The notes under the pieces: model-generated
Database searches by the model: none
What the model was told of the DNA's origin: nothing
Seen by the model: only the letters and a program-made list of their open reading frames with translations
In this document: piece by piece, positions 50,889 to 60,488 of the stretch
Position numbering within the stretch: the stretch's first letter is position 1
Layout: each line of letters starts with the position of its first letter
Assembly: GCA_021845965.1 (NCBI GenBank)
Contig: JAJZUZ010000004.1
Coordinates: 17,362-81,361, forward strand
Source: Pseudomonadota bacterium
Lineage (GTDB): Bacteria > Pseudomonadota > Gammaproteobacteria > Burkholderiales > Burkholderiaceae_C
Direction: 5' to 3'
Length of the DNA: 64,000 bases
Position numbers and translations under genes: made by a program

Positions 50889-53336
50889 TCACGGCGCCGC
50901 GGTATCGCGGTGCTGCCAGTAGCGCCGCTGCCGCTCGCGTTCGCACTCAGTGTGTTCCGGTTGTGCGGAGTGCCAGTGCGCGGCACCGCAACGCGGCGTG
51001 GCGATCACGTCGATGCCGCGCTGTTCGTAGCGCGCCAGGACCTCCGCCGCAGGGTGGCCGAAGCGGTTGCGGTAACCGGCCTGGACGAGCGCCGTCTGCG
51101 GCGCCACCGCATCCAGGAAGGCGGCGGTGCTGGAGGTCTTGCTGCCATGGTGCGGCACCAGCAGCCAGTCGGCGCGCAGGCGCGCGCCCTCGCCCACCAG
51201 GCGAGCCTCCTGCGCCTTTTCGATATCGCCGACCAGCAGCGCCGTGCGCTCGCCGTTGCTGATGCGCAGTACGCAGGACAGGGCGTTGCTGCGCCGTGCG
51301 CCCTCGTAGTCGGCCGCCTGCGGGTGCAGCACTTCGAACGCCACGCCATCCCACGCCCAGCGCTGGCCGGCCTCGCAGCGGCGGGCGGGGCGCAGGCGCT
51401 GCAATTCGTGGCCGTCCTCCAGCGAACTCAGCAGCCCGGCTTGCGGCTGGGCGCCCAGCACGGCCGCCGCACCGCCGGTGTGGTCGCTGTCGCGGTGGCT
51501 GAGCACGAGTTCGTCGAGCCGCACGTCATAGGCGCGCAGCAGCGGCACCAGCACGCGCTGGCCGGCATCGCTGTCATTGGCGTAGCGTGGCCCGGTGTCA
51601 TAGAGCAGGGCATGGCGGGCGGTACGCACCAGCACGGCATTGCCCTGGCCGATGTCGGCCGCCAGCAATTCGAACTGTCCCGGAGCGAGCGCCGGCACCT
51701 GCCAGAACAGCACGGGCATCAGCAGCGGCAGGGCCGCAAGGCGCATGGGCCAGGGCAGGCGCATGGCCAGCAGCAGACCGCCCAGCACGCCGGCCATGCC
51801 CGCCCATAGCGGCGCCTGGGCCACCGACAGGGTGGCCCAGGGCAGCCGGGCGAGTTGCTCCAGTAGCCACGCCAGGCCTTGCACGGCCTGTGCGGCCACG
51901 TCCCAGAGCGGTGACCGCAGCACCCCCAGCAGGGCCAGTGGTGTCACGAGCAGCGTCACCCAGGGGATGGCCGCCAGGTTGGCCAGCAGGCCGATCAAGG
52001 ACACCTGGCCGAACAGCAGCAGCGTGAGCGGCGCCAGCGTGGTGCTGATGAGCCATTGCTCGCGCAGCAGGCTCAGCAGGCGCTGCCGCAGCGTAGGCGG
52101 TGTTGGCTGCTGCGTCTGATCCGCGCTGGCGAACAGCACGCCCACCGCGACGAAACTGAGCCAGAAACCGGCCTGCAGCATGGCCCAGGGATCGGCCAGC
52201 AGAACCACTGCCGCCGCCAGCAGCCACAGCTGCGGCCAGGGCCAGCGGCGCGCCGAAAGCCGCAGCACGGTGACGGTCGCCAGCATGAGCACGGTGCGCT
52301 GCGCCGGTACGCCCCAGCCGCTGAAGAGCGCGTAGGCCGTCGCCAGCAGCAGGCCGCCCAGCAGGCCGGCCTGCTGGGCCGGCCAGGCCAGGCACAGGCG
52401 CGGCGAACGGCGCCACAGGGCACCCAGGAGCAGGCTGGCCAGCCAGGCAAACAGGGTGATGTGCAGCCCGGAGATGCTCATGAGATGGGCCACGCCGGTG
52501 GCGCGGAACACATCCCAGTCGCTGCGGGCGATGGCTTGCTGGTCGCCCGTGACCAGCGCCGCGACGATGCCCATGGCGCGGGCGGCGGCATTGTCCTGCG
52601 AGCCCTCCGCGTACGCTGCCGTATGCTGCAGGATGGCGTCGCGCACGTGCTGGCGCGCCTGTTCGATCGGATGCCGCCATGTCTGTGCCAGCCGCTGCGG
52701 CAGCGGGTCACGCTGGCCATTGCGCACATAGCCGGTGGCCTGCAGGTCCTGTTCCCACAGCCACAGCTCGAAGTCGAAGCCGTACGGATTGCGTGCGCCG
52801 TGCGGCGCGCGCAGCCGCACCGTGAATTGCCAGCGCTCGCCTGCCCGCAGGGCGGGTGCGATTTGCGTAGGCTCGGCCGCCATCCCATCTTCATTGCGCG
52901 AGTTTCCGTACCAGCTGAGGTAGAGCTGCGATGGCAGGGCGACCGCAGCGCCTTCCAGCGCAGCGTTTTCCACCCGGAAGCGAAAGCGGGTGCTGTTGTC
53001 GCCAAACTGCGGCATGGCGCTGACGGTGCCGGTGACCTGGATGTCCTTGCCTTCAAGGGCCGGCGTCAGGGCCTGCTGCAGGAAGATGCCGGCGCGCAGG
53101 CCGGTGCTGGCATGGGCGAACAGCGCCGTGACGACAAAGGTGATGAACACGCGGGCGCCGGGTGGTTTCAGACGTCGCAACAGCAGAACCAGAATGAGCG
53201 CGGCGACCACCAACAGTCCGTAGCGGCTGGCGGGCCAGAGTTCGCGCTGCTGCAGTTGCGCCGCGATGCCGGCGATCCAGCCGAGCAGGGCCGGAGTCAG
53301 CAGGCGCGCCGTGCTGCGGGCCGGGATGTGTGACAT
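50889..53336 (-). CDS. comEC: DNA internalization protein ComEC/Rec2
   Basis: An 815-residue competence channel protein. The N-terminal part has several membrane segments and a DUF4131 OB-fold region (about residues 90-230); the central competence domain (about 260-550) includes GVAHLMSISGLHITLFAWLASLLLG and GWGVPAQRTVLMLATV. The C-terminal metallo-beta-lactamase-like domain has LVLSHRDSDHTGGAAAVLGA and LVPHHGSKTSS. It moves single-stranded DNA across the inner membrane during transformation. Start ATG 53336. Other competence genes are not in the window. Confidence 0.9.
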   Translation of the reverse strand: MSHIPARSTARLLTPALLGWIAGIAAQLQQRELWPASRYGLLVVAALILVLLLRRLKPPGARVFITFVVTALFAHASTGLRAGIFLQQALTPALEGKDIQVTGTVSAMPQFGDNSTRFRFRVENAALEGAAVALPSQLYLSWYGNSRNEDGMAAEPTQIAPALRAGERWQFTVRLRAPHGARNPYGFDFELWLWEQDLQATGYVRNGQRDPLPQRLAQTWRHPIEQARQHVRDAILQHTAAYAEGSQDNAAARAMGIVAALVTGDQQAIARSDWDVFRATGVAHLMSISGLHITLFAWLASLLLGALWRRSPRLCLAWPAQQAGLLGGLLLATAYALFSGWGVPAQRTVLMLATVTVLRLSARRWPWPQLWLLAAAVVLLADPWAMLQAGFWLSFVAVGVLFASADQTQQPTPPTLRQRLLSLLREQWLISTTLAPLTLLLFGQVSLIGLLANLAAIPWVTLLVTPLALLGVLRSPLWDVAAQAVQGLAWLLEQLARLPWATLSVAQAPLWAGMAGVLGGLLLAMRLPWPMRLAALPLLMPVLFWQVPALAPGQFELLAADIGQGNAVLVRTARHALLYDTGPRYANDSDAGQRVLVPLLRAYDVRLDELVLSHRDSDHTGGAAAVLGAQPQAGLLSSLEDGHELQRLRPARRCEAGQRWAWDGVAFEVLHPQAADYEGARRSNALSCVLRISNGERTALLVGDIEKAQEARLVGEGARLRADWLLVPHHGSKTSSTAAFLDAVAPQTALVQAGYRNRFGHPAAEVLARYEQRGIDVIATPRCGAAHWHSAQPEHTECERERQRRYWQHRDTAAP

Positions 53337-53425
53337 GGGGACATGCTAACGGCTGTTGTCATGCGCGTTCGTTGCGGCGCAGCATCCGGCGCTACCGCGG
53401 CCGCCCAGGCGAGCGAGGACAGAAC

Positions 53426-54421
53426 TCAGTACAGGGCCAGTGCCTGCAAGCACTGGCGCTTGTGCATCTCGCCCTGCGACGGGGCCAGCTCCATGCCCGG
53501 CAAGCGCAAGCCGTAGTCCAGCTCCTGGGCCTCCGCCAGCAGCACCCAGGCACAGAGCCGCGACAGCCGCTGTTCCAGTGTGGCTGCGTAGGTCTCCTGG
53601 AGATCCAGCCAGAGCTGGAAATGCTGGGCCTGCAGGCTGTCGCGGCTGACCAGCTCGTCGGTCTTGGCGGCCTTCTTCCAGACGACGCTCTTGAGCGGGT
53701 CGCCCCGGCGGTAGGGACGCACGCCGTCGAATTCGCTGCTGGCGACGTGGCGCGCGGCGCTGCCACCGCCGCTGTGCGGCTGGCCCGCGGGCAGCGGGGG
53801 CGGTGCCGCTTCGGCCTGCGGGTAGACCAGCACCGCCGCTGCCGGGCGCCAGATGGTCCAGACGCGAAAAATGCCCAGGGGGAAACGCGTCTCGGCCGTG
53901 AGCACCGGCACCGGATGGCGGCCGCGCGGCAGCAAGGGCAGGACCAGCTCGACATCGGTGCTGCCCTGGCCCGGCACATCGCACCAGACCCAGTGGGCGC
54001 CGCCGGGCAACTGGTAGACCTGCAGGCCGATGCCATAACGTGGCGCCTTGCGCTCGTTGTGCAGGGTGATGCGCAGCTTGCTGGGTGCGTCGGCGTGGTG
54101 GGCGTCGACGGGATGCAGCACGAACGTGAGGCCACGCAGCGTGCCGTGCGAGATGTAGGTGCTGACGATGGCGCTGCCGCCGAGCAGAAAGGTGAGCAGA
54201 TAGCCCAGATTGAGCTGGTAATTGATTGATGCGATCAGCAGCACCAGCAGCGTGGTGGCCAGCATGAAGCCGGCGCGCGTGGGCAGGATGTAGACGTTGC
54301 GCTGCGTCAGCGTGAGCGTGTCACTGGCAGGCAGGCGGGCCTGCCACCAGCGCTGAAAGCGCGCCCGTACGTGGGCCAGCGGCCGCAGCAGGAGATGGGG
54401 CAGGGGCTGCGCCGTAGCCAT
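53426..54421 (-). CDS. DUF58 domain protein
   Basis: A 331-residue protein with two N-terminal membrane helices (about residues 52-85) and a C-terminal region with the DUF58 signature: SSEFDGVRPYRRGDPLKSVVWKKAAKTDELVSRD. These proteins work with MoxR ATPases and are thought to carry a VWA-like fold for chaperoning or envelope assembly. Start ATG 54421, 19 bp after moxR. The following gap to comEC (89 bp) holds no clear terminator. Confidence 0.85.
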   Translation of the reverse strand: MATAQPLPHLLLRPLAHVRARFQRWWQARLPASDTLTLTQRNVYILPTRAGFMLATTLLVLLIASINYQLNLGYLLTFLLGGSAIVSTYISHGTLRGLTFVLHPVDAHHADAPSKLRITLHNERKAPRYGIGLQVYQLPGGAHWVWCDVPGQGSTDVELVLPLLPRGRHPVPVLTAETRFPLGIFRVWTIWRPAAAVLVYPQAEAAPPPLPAGQPHSGGGSAARHVASSEFDGVRPYRRGDPLKSVVWKKAAKTDELVSRDSLQAQHFQLWLDLQETYAATLEQRLSRLCAWVLLAEAQELDYGLRLPGMELAPSQGEMHKRQCLQALALY

Positions 54422-54440
54422 GGGATCGTGGTGCCCGGGC

Positions 54441-55361
<921 letters not shown>

Positions 55362-55385
55362 GGCACGAACATAACCGAATTCTTG

Positions 55386-55723
55386 AGGATGATGTCCAAT
55401 ACTCCCGCCATGCGCGTTCGAGTCAAAAAACGGGATGATTTGTCCGCCAAGACCGCGCGGCCTGTGCTGTTCGCACAGGCGAGCGGTTTGGTGGGCAAAG
55501 GGCCCGTTTTTTGCCGAACCCGAAGGGGCGCGGTTTTGCGGGCCCAGCACGGCCGGTCGGCCGTGCCGGCCCATAGGGCGTACGGCGAACGCATCCGCCA
55601 ACGGATGCGTGACGCTGCGTTGCAAAACCAGGCAAGCCGTCCAGGCTTGCCTTGGGTTTTGCGCCTTGCGGCTCATCCCGCAAAATCCACGCCGCGCGCG
55701 GCGCGAGTATTGGACATCATCCT
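55386..55723. repeat. 338-bp hairpin-rich element with 19-bp perfect inverted ends
   Basis: The terminal 19-mer AGGATGATGTCCAATACTC (55386-55404) recurs in exact inverted form at 55705-55723, between divergent moxR and the HDAC gene. The interior contains four strong hairpins in a row: CCTGTGC / GCACAGG (55461-55479), GCACGGCC / GGCCGTGC (55547-55566), CGCATCCG / CGGATGCG (55590-55609) and a 16-pair stem with a small bulge (55622-55662). Both ends point outward into the 5' leaders of the flanking genes. ORFs here in all frames look like read-through of structured sequence and I do not call any. It could be a MITE-like mobile element, a structured RNA, or a duplicated leader. Confidence 0.75.
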
Positions 55724-55738
55724 TCAGACAGGTGAGAC

Positions 55739-56692
55739 ATGAGCAGGACGGGCTACTTTACCCACCCCGATTGCCGCCGGCATGAAATGGGCCCGGGCCA
55801 TCCCGAGTGCCCCGAGCGGCTCGATGCCATCGAGGACCGGCTGCTGATCTCCGGCGTCGGCCACGCACTGACGCGCCTGGAGGCGCCGCTGGCCTCGCTG
55901 GACGAAGTGGAGCTGGCGCACAGCCGCATGCATGTGGCGGCGTTGCGCGGCATGAGTGACATGCTGGCCGAGGAGATGGAGGCGGGCGGGCCGCGTTACG
56001 CCCAGATCGACCCGGACACCTCGATCAACATCGATTCCTGGAAGGCCATGCTGCGCGGCGCGGGTGCCGCGCTGGCGGCTACCGATGCGGTGATTGCCGG
56101 TGAGCTGGAGAACGCCTTCTGCGCCATCCGCCCGCCGGGGCACCATGCCTGCCGCGACAAGGCCATGGGCTTCTGCTTTTTCAACAACGTGGCGATGGCG
56201 GCGAAGTACGCGGTGGAGCGGCATGGCCTCAAGCGCGTGGCCATCGTGGACTTCGACGTGCACCACGGCAACGGCACCGAGGACATCGTCGCCGGCGATG
56301 ACCGCATCCTCATGGTGAGCTTTTACCAGCATCCCTTCTATCCGCATGGCGGCGCCCGCTCGGATGCCGACAACATGGTCAACGTGCCGGTGCCCGCCTA
56401 CACCAAGGGCATGGAGGTGCGCGAGCTCATCGAGATGCTCTGGATGCCGCGTCTGGAACAGTTCAAGCCGGAGATGATCTTCATCAGTGCCGGCTTCGAC
56501 GCCCACCGCGAGGACGACCTGGGCCAGCTTGGGCTGGTGGAGGCCGACTACGCCTGGATCACCGAGCGCATGAAGGACGTGGCGCGGCGCTTCAGCAAGG
56601 GGCGCGTGGTCTCGTGCCTGGAGGGCGGCTACAACCTCAGCGCGCTGGCGCGCAGTGTGGAGGCCCACCTGCGAGTGCTCGCCGACATCTGA
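55739..56692 (+). CDS. Histone deacetylase family / acetoin utilization-type deacetylase
   Basis: A 317-residue arginase-deacetylase fold protein. The zinc and catalytic residues are present: AIRPPGHHACRDKAMGFCFFNNVA gives the His-His dyad and tunnel, VDFDVHHGNGTEDIV the Asp/His zinc ligands, and SAGFDAHREDDLG the second zinc Asp. Bacterial members deacylate small molecules, polyamines or acyl-CoA synthetases; the substrate is not determinable. Start ATG 55739 with AGGTGAG upstream. It starts 15 bp after the hairpin-rich element. Confidence 0.9.
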   Translation: MSRTGYFTHPDCRRHEMGPGHPECPERLDAIEDRLLISGVGHALTRLEAPLASLDEVELAHSRMHVAALRGMSDMLAEEMEAGGPRYAQIDPDTSINIDSWKAMLRGAGAALAATDAVIAGELENAFCAIRPPGHHACRDKAMGFCFFNNVAMAAKYAVERHGLKRVAIVDFDVHHGNGTEDIVAGDDRILMVSFYQHPFYPHGGARSDADNMVNVPVPAYTKGMEVRELIEMLWMPRLEQFKPEMIFISAGFDAHREDDLGQLGLVEADYAWITERMKDVARRFSKGRVVSCLEGGYNLSALARSVEAHLRVLADI

Positions 56693-56701
56693 TGGCCAAG
56701 C

Positions 56702-56717
56702 CCCCCTGCCCAGGGGG
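56702..56717. repeat. C-rich hairpin between the HDAC and DsrE-like genes
   Basis: CCCCCTG-CC-CAGGGGG, a 7-bp stem between two convergent genes. It resembles the outer stem of the dispersed repeat at 41461 and may be a shortened copy. It lacks a T-run. Confidence 0.5.
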
Positions 56718-56725
56718 CCTGCGCC

Positions 56726-57211
56726 TCACCATGCAATGTAGGCGTAGCCTTTTTCCTGCAGCTCCATGATGGCGGCGGCACCGACTTCCTCGACGCGGGC
56801 AAAGTCGAGCATGTCCTCCTTGTCCCAGCCGATGGTGTGCATGGTGTTGCCGCAGGCAATGAACTCAATGCCGTAGGCCTCGCTCATGCTGCGCGCGCGT
56901 AGCTGGAGTTCCTTGGGTACCGGGCGCTTGGGTTTCTTGGCCAGCAGGTGGATGCCGGGGCCCCAGACCACGACGACGATGGTGACGTCGTCGACATACT
57001 TCTTCAGCATGGCACCGATCGAGTTGAGGATGGCCTGCTGGTACTCGGGCTCGTGGCGGTTGATCTGGTAGACGACCTTGTGCGGCGGGCCATCGTCCGG
57101 GGCCGGTGCGGGCTTGGCGGCGGCGCGCGCGGGCAGGGCCGCACCGGCGGTGGCTGCGGCGGCGACGGCGCCGAGCAGCTGGCGACGCGGCAGGGATTCG
57201 GAAGAAGACAT
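56726..57211 (-). CDS. Tat-exported DsrE-like protein
   Basis: A 161-residue protein with a twin-arginine signal (PRRQLLGAVAAAATAGAALPARAAA), then a DsrE-like alpha/beta domain: HKVVYQINRHEPEYQQAILNSIG, DDVTIVVVVWGPGIHLLAKK and FIACGNTMHTIGWDKEDM. The Cys in FIACGNTM is in the position where DsrE-family sulfur carriers have theirs. It probably acts in the periplasm after folding. Function unknown. ATG 57211. It is divergent from the MscS gene. Confidence 0.8.
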   Translation of the reverse strand: MSSSESLPRRQLLGAVAAAATAGAALPARAAAKPAPAPDDGPPHKVVYQINRHEPEYQQAILNSIGAMLKKYVDDVTIVVVVWGPGIHLLAKKPKRPVPKELQLRARSMSEAYGIEFIACGNTMHTIGWDKEDMLDFARVEEVGAAAIMELQEKGYAYIAW

Positions 57212-57333
57212 GGCGGATATTCCTGTTCGAGGACCGGTAGATTAGCCGAATTCGCCCAAAGTTTCGCGGCTGCGGTGGAACCGCCGATTCAGGGACAATC
57301 GCCGGGCACGCGCATGCGAAGGAAGAACCGCAC

Positions 57334-58569
57334 ATGACTGAACTGCAAATTCTCCTGCACGATATGGAAGGCGCCCGGGTCTGGGTGGAAGCGCTGGCGC
57401 TGCTGGCCTGCCTGGCCCTGGCCTTCGGCGTCACCTGGTTCATGCGGCGCGGACAGCCGGCCGACTCGGTCTGGTTCGGGCGGCACGTCTTCGACGGCCT
57501 GCTGTTTCCGGTGCTGGCGCTGGTGCTGATCTATGCCGCCCGTCATGTGGTGGCGCAATACCAGCCGCTGGCGGTGCTCAAGATCGCACTGCCGGTGTTC
57601 ATCTCGCTGGCGGCGATCCGGCTGTTCGTGCGTGTGCTCGGCGCTTCGTTCCCGAGGAGCACCACCGTCAAGCTGATCGAGCGCTTCGTGTCCTGGTTCG
57701 CCTGGGCCGGCGCGGTGCTGTGGATCACCGGCCTGCTGCCGGCGGTGCTGCAGGAGCTGGAGGCCATCCGCCTGCCTTTTGGCAAGGCGCACATCAGCCT
57801 GCGCACCATGCTGGAGGGGCTGGTGTCCTCGGGCGTGATGCTGGTGGTGGTGCTGTGGATCTCGGCCACCATCGAGAAGCGCATCCTGCGCGAGGCCGTG
57901 GGGGACCTTTCCATGCGCAAGGTGGCCGCCAATGCCATCCGCGCCGGCCTGTTGCTGATCGGGCTGCTCATGGTGCTCTCCTCGATCGGGGTGGACCTGA
58001 CGGCGCTCTCGGTGCTGGGCGGCGCGGTCGGCGTCGGCCTGGGCTTTGGTCTGCAGAAGCTGGCGGCCAACTACATCAGCGGTTTCGTGATCCTGCTGGA
58101 GCGCTCGCTGCGCATCGGCGATGTGGTGCGGGTGGACGATTTCGAGGGGGTGGTGACGGACATCAAGACCCGCTACACGCTGATCCGTTCGCTGGGCGGG
58201 CGCGAATCGGTGGTGCCCAACGAACTCATCATCACGCAGCGCGTGGAGAATCTCTCACTTGCGGATCCCAAGGTGCTGCTCACGCTGAAGGTTTCGGTGG
58301 CCTACGACAGCGACGTCGACCAGGTGCGCCAGATCCTGTGCGACGCGGCGTCGAGGTGTGCGCGCGTGCTGAAGGACCCGGCGCCGGCCGCTTACCTGTC
58401 GGAGTTCGGGGCGGACGGGCTGGAGTTCACGATCGCCGTGTGGATCATCGATCCGGAGAACGGGCAATTGAGCCTGCGCTCGGAAATCAACACGGCCATA
58501 CTGCGCGGGCTGCGCGCGGCAGGCATCGACATTCCGTACCCGCAACGGGTGGTGCACCTGAAATCCTGA
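57334..58569 (+). CDS. MscS-type mechanosensitive channel
   Basis: A 411-residue protein with several N-terminal membrane helices (about residues 10-170), then the MscS pore helix and beta domain: GVDLTALSVLGGAVGVGLGFGLQKLAANYISGFVILLERSLRIGDVVRV, and the cytoplasmic VVPNELIITQRVENLSLAD. It is longer than E. coli MscS (286) owing to the N-terminal helices, as in YnaI/YbdG-type relatives. It releases osmolytes on membrane tension. ATG 57334 with AAGGAAG upstream. Confidence 0.88.
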   Translation: MTELQILLHDMEGARVWVEALALLACLALAFGVTWFMRRGQPADSVWFGRHVFDGLLFPVLALVLIYAARHVVAQYQPLAVLKIALPVFISLAAIRLFVRVLGASFPRSTTVKLIERFVSWFAWAGAVLWITGLLPAVLQELEAIRLPFGKAHISLRTMLEGLVSSGVMLVVVLWISATIEKRILREAVGDLSMRKVAANAIRAGLLLIGLLMVLSSIGVDLTALSVLGGAVGVGLGFGLQKLAANYISGFVILLERSLRIGDVVRVDDFEGVVTDIKTRYTLIRSLGGRESVVPNELIITQRVENLSLADPKVLLTLKVSVAYDSDVDQVRQILCDAASRCARVLKDPAPAAYLSEFGADGLEFTIAVWIIDPENGQLSLRSEINTAILRGLRAAGIDIPYPQRVVHLKS

Positions 58570-58603
58570 CGCAAGCGGTCGGCATCCGCGTATAATCAAA
58601 AAA

Positions 58604-58617
58604 AGCACGATCGTTCT
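58604..58617. promoter_or_regulatory. Possible TetR-type operator upstream of etfBA
   Basis: AGCACGATCGTTCT contains the perfect 8-bp palindrome ACGATCGT (58607-58614) with partly symmetric flanks in an AT-rich setting, just after a TATAAT (58591-58596). It could bind a TetR-like acyl-CoA regulator; the identity is inferred only from the etf context. Confidence 0.35.
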
Positions 58618-58672
58618 ATTTTGTGTCGTCCCGGGGACGGGACACGATGGTGCGCTGCAATAGAATCATTCG

Positions 58673-58690
58673 ATTGACGTGCACGTCAAT
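58673..58690. promoter_or_regulatory. 18-bp palindromic operator upstream of etfB
   Basis: ATTGACGTGCACGTCAAT is a perfect 18-bp palindrome 41 bp before the etfB ATG. A possible promoter GGGACA-N16-TAGAAT (58639-58666) would place the start of transcription on it. TTGACGT-N2-ACGTCAA resembles the sites of MerR-family LiuR-type regulators that control acyl-CoA and branched-chain amino acid breakdown. Confidence 0.5.
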
Positions 58691-58730
58691 CACCGAATAG
58701 CAACCGTAGAAACTAGCTGGAGTCGCTCGC

Positions 58731-59480
58731 ATGAAAGTCCTCGTACCCGTCAAGCGCGTGGTGGACTACAACGTCAAGGTCCGCGTCAAGTCGGACAACA
58801 GCGGTGTGGACATTGCCAACGTCAAGATGAGCATGAACCCCTTCGACGAAATCGCCGTCGAGGAAGCCGTGCGGCTGAAGGAAAAGGGCGCCGTCACCGA
58901 AGTCATCGCCGTCTCCTGCGGCGTGGCCCAGTGCCAGGAAACCCTGCGCACGGCCATGGCCATCGGCGCCGACCGTGCCATCCTGGTCGAGACCAATGAA
59001 GAGCTGCAGCCGCTGGCTGTCGCCAAGCTGCTCAAGGCCCTGGTCGACAAGGAGCAGCCGGGCCTGGTGATCCTGGGCAAACAGGCCATCGACGACGATG
59101 CCAACCAGACCGGCCAGATGCTGGCCGCGCTGGCCGACCTGCCGCAGGCCACCTTCGCCTCCAAGGTGGAGATCGCCGACGGCAAGGCCAAGGTGACCCG
59201 CGAGGTGGACGGCGGCCTGGAGACCGTGTCGGTCAGCCTGCCCGCCGTGGTCACCACCGACCTGCGCCTGAACGAGCCGCGCTACGTGACGCTGCCCAAC
59301 ATCATGAAGGCCAAGAAGAAGCAGCTCGACACCGTCAAGCCCGAGGACCTGGGCGTGAACGTCGCCCCGCGCCTCAAGACCCTCAAGGTCACCGAGCCGC
59401 CCAAGCGCAGCGCCGGTATCAAGGTGCCGGACGTCGCCACCCTGGTCGCAAAACTCAAGAATGAAGCGAAGGTGATCTAA
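58731..59480 (+). CDS. etfB: Electron transfer flavoprotein beta subunit
   Basis: A 249-residue ETF beta subunit, which with ETF alpha carries electrons from acyl-CoA dehydrogenases to ETF-quinone oxidoreductase and binds AMP. Signature segments: [19 protein letters not shown] at the start, [22 protein letters not shown], and the ETF beta pattern [23 protein letters not shown] lies upstream of ATG 58731. etfA begins right after the stop (bases 59478-59480, then 59481). The two palindromes upstream suggest catabolic control. Confidence 0.95.
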   Translation: MKVLVPVKRVVDYNVKVRVKSDNSGVDIANVKMSMNPFDEIAVEEAVRLKEKGAVTEVIAVSCGVAQCQETLRTAMAIGADRAILVETNEELQPLAVAKLLKALVDKEQPGLVILGKQAIDDDANQTGQMLAALADLPQATFASKVEIADGKAKVTREVDGGLETVSVSLPAVVTTDLRLNEPRYVTLPNIMKAKKKQLDTVKPEDLGVNVAPRLKTLKVTEPPKRSAGIKVPDVATLVAKLKNEAKVI

Positions 59481-60413
59481 ATGACCGCTCTTGTTATTGC
59501 CGAACACGACAACGCGTCCATCAAGGGCGCGACCCTCAACACCGTCACCGCGGCCAAGGCCTGCGGAGGTGACGTCCATGTGCTGGTCGCCGGCCACAAC
59601 GCCGGCGCGGCCGCGGCCGCGGCCGCCCAGATCGCCGGAGTCGCCAAGGTCATCCACGCCGACGGAGCGTCGCTCGCGCACAGCCTGGCCGAGAACGTGG
59701 CCGCCCAGGTGCTGGCGATGGCCGGCAACTACAGCCACATCCTGTTCCCGGCCACCGCCTCGGGCAAGAACGTGGCCCCGCGCGTGGCCGCCAAGCTGGA
59801 CGTGGCCCAGATCTCCGACATCACCAAGGTCGACAGCCCCGACACCTTCGAGCGCCCCATCTACGCCGGCAACGCCATCGCCACCGTGCAAAGCAGCGAT
59901 GCAAAGAAGGTCATCACCGTGCGTACCACCGGTTTTGACGCTGCGCCCGCCACCGGCGGCAGCGCCGCCGTCGAGACCGTGGCTGCCGCCGCGGACAGTG
60001 GCAAGAGCAGCTTCGTCGGCGCTGAGCTGGCCAAGAGCGACCGCCCCGAGCTGACCGCCGCCAAGATCATCGTCTCCGGTGGCCGTGCCCTGGGGTCGAG
60101 CGAGAAGTTCAACGAGGTCATGACCCCGCTGGCGGACAAGCTGGGCGCCGCCATCGGTGCCAGCCGCGCCGCGGTGGACGCCGGCTACGCGCCCAACGAC
60201 CTGCAGGTCGGCCAGACCGGCAAGATCGTGGCGCCGCAGCTCTACATTGCCTGCGGCATCAGCGGTGCCATCCAGCACCTGGCCGGCATGAAGGACTCCA
60301 AGGTCATCGTGGCCATCAACAAGGATCCCGAGGCGCCGATCTTCTCGGTGGCCGACTACGGTCTGGAGGCCGACCTGTTCACGGCCGTGCCGGAGCTGGT
60401 CAAGGCCCTCTGA
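59481..60413 (+). CDS. etfA: Electron transfer flavoprotein alpha subunit
   Basis: A 310-residue ETF alpha. The N-terminal domain (about 1-180) pairs with beta; the C-terminal FAD domain has [51 protein letters not shown] and [19 protein letters not shown], including the FAD-binding residues. It follows etfB without a gap and is the second gene of the unit, which ends at a strong terminator before the acyl-CoA dehydrogenase gene. ATG 59481, with AAGGTGA inside etfB as its ribosome site. Confidence 0.95.
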   Translation: MTALVIAEHDNASIKGATLNTVTAAKACGGDVHVLVAGHNAGAAAAAAAQIAGVAKVIHADGASLAHSLAENVAAQVLAMAGNYSHILFPATASGKNVAPRVAAKLDVAQISDITKVDSPDTFERPIYAGNAIATVQSSDAKKVITVRTTGFDAAPATGGSAAVETVAAAADSGKSSFVGAELAKSDRPELTAAKIIVSGGRALGSSEKFNEVMTPLADKLGAAIGASRAAVDAGYAPNDLQVGQTGKIVAPQLYIACGISGAIQHLAGMKDSKVIVAINKDPEAPIFSVADYGLEADLFTAVPELVKAL

Positions 60414-60423
60414 TCCTGAACCA

Positions 60424-60450
60424 GGCACCGCGCGCGCGGTGCCTTTTTTT
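60424..60450 (+). terminator. Intrinsic terminator after etfA
   Basis: GGCACCGCGC / GCGCGGTGCC is a perfect 20-bp palindrome followed by seven T. It separates etfBA from the downstream acyl-CoA dehydrogenase, which therefore needs its own promoter or read-through. Confidence 0.9.
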
Positions 60451-60488
60451 CGCCCTCGCGTTCCCATCCTGTTTCCTGGAGCTTTGCC

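Noticed and set aside
53346..53984. 212-codon minus-strand ORF overlapping DUF58 in another frame
   Set aside because: Out of frame with the well-supported DUF58 coding sequence and without recognisable content.
60424..60450. GC-only palindrome after etfA as a possible Z-DNA or recombination site
   Set aside because: The T-run directly after it makes an intrinsic terminator a sufficient explanation.
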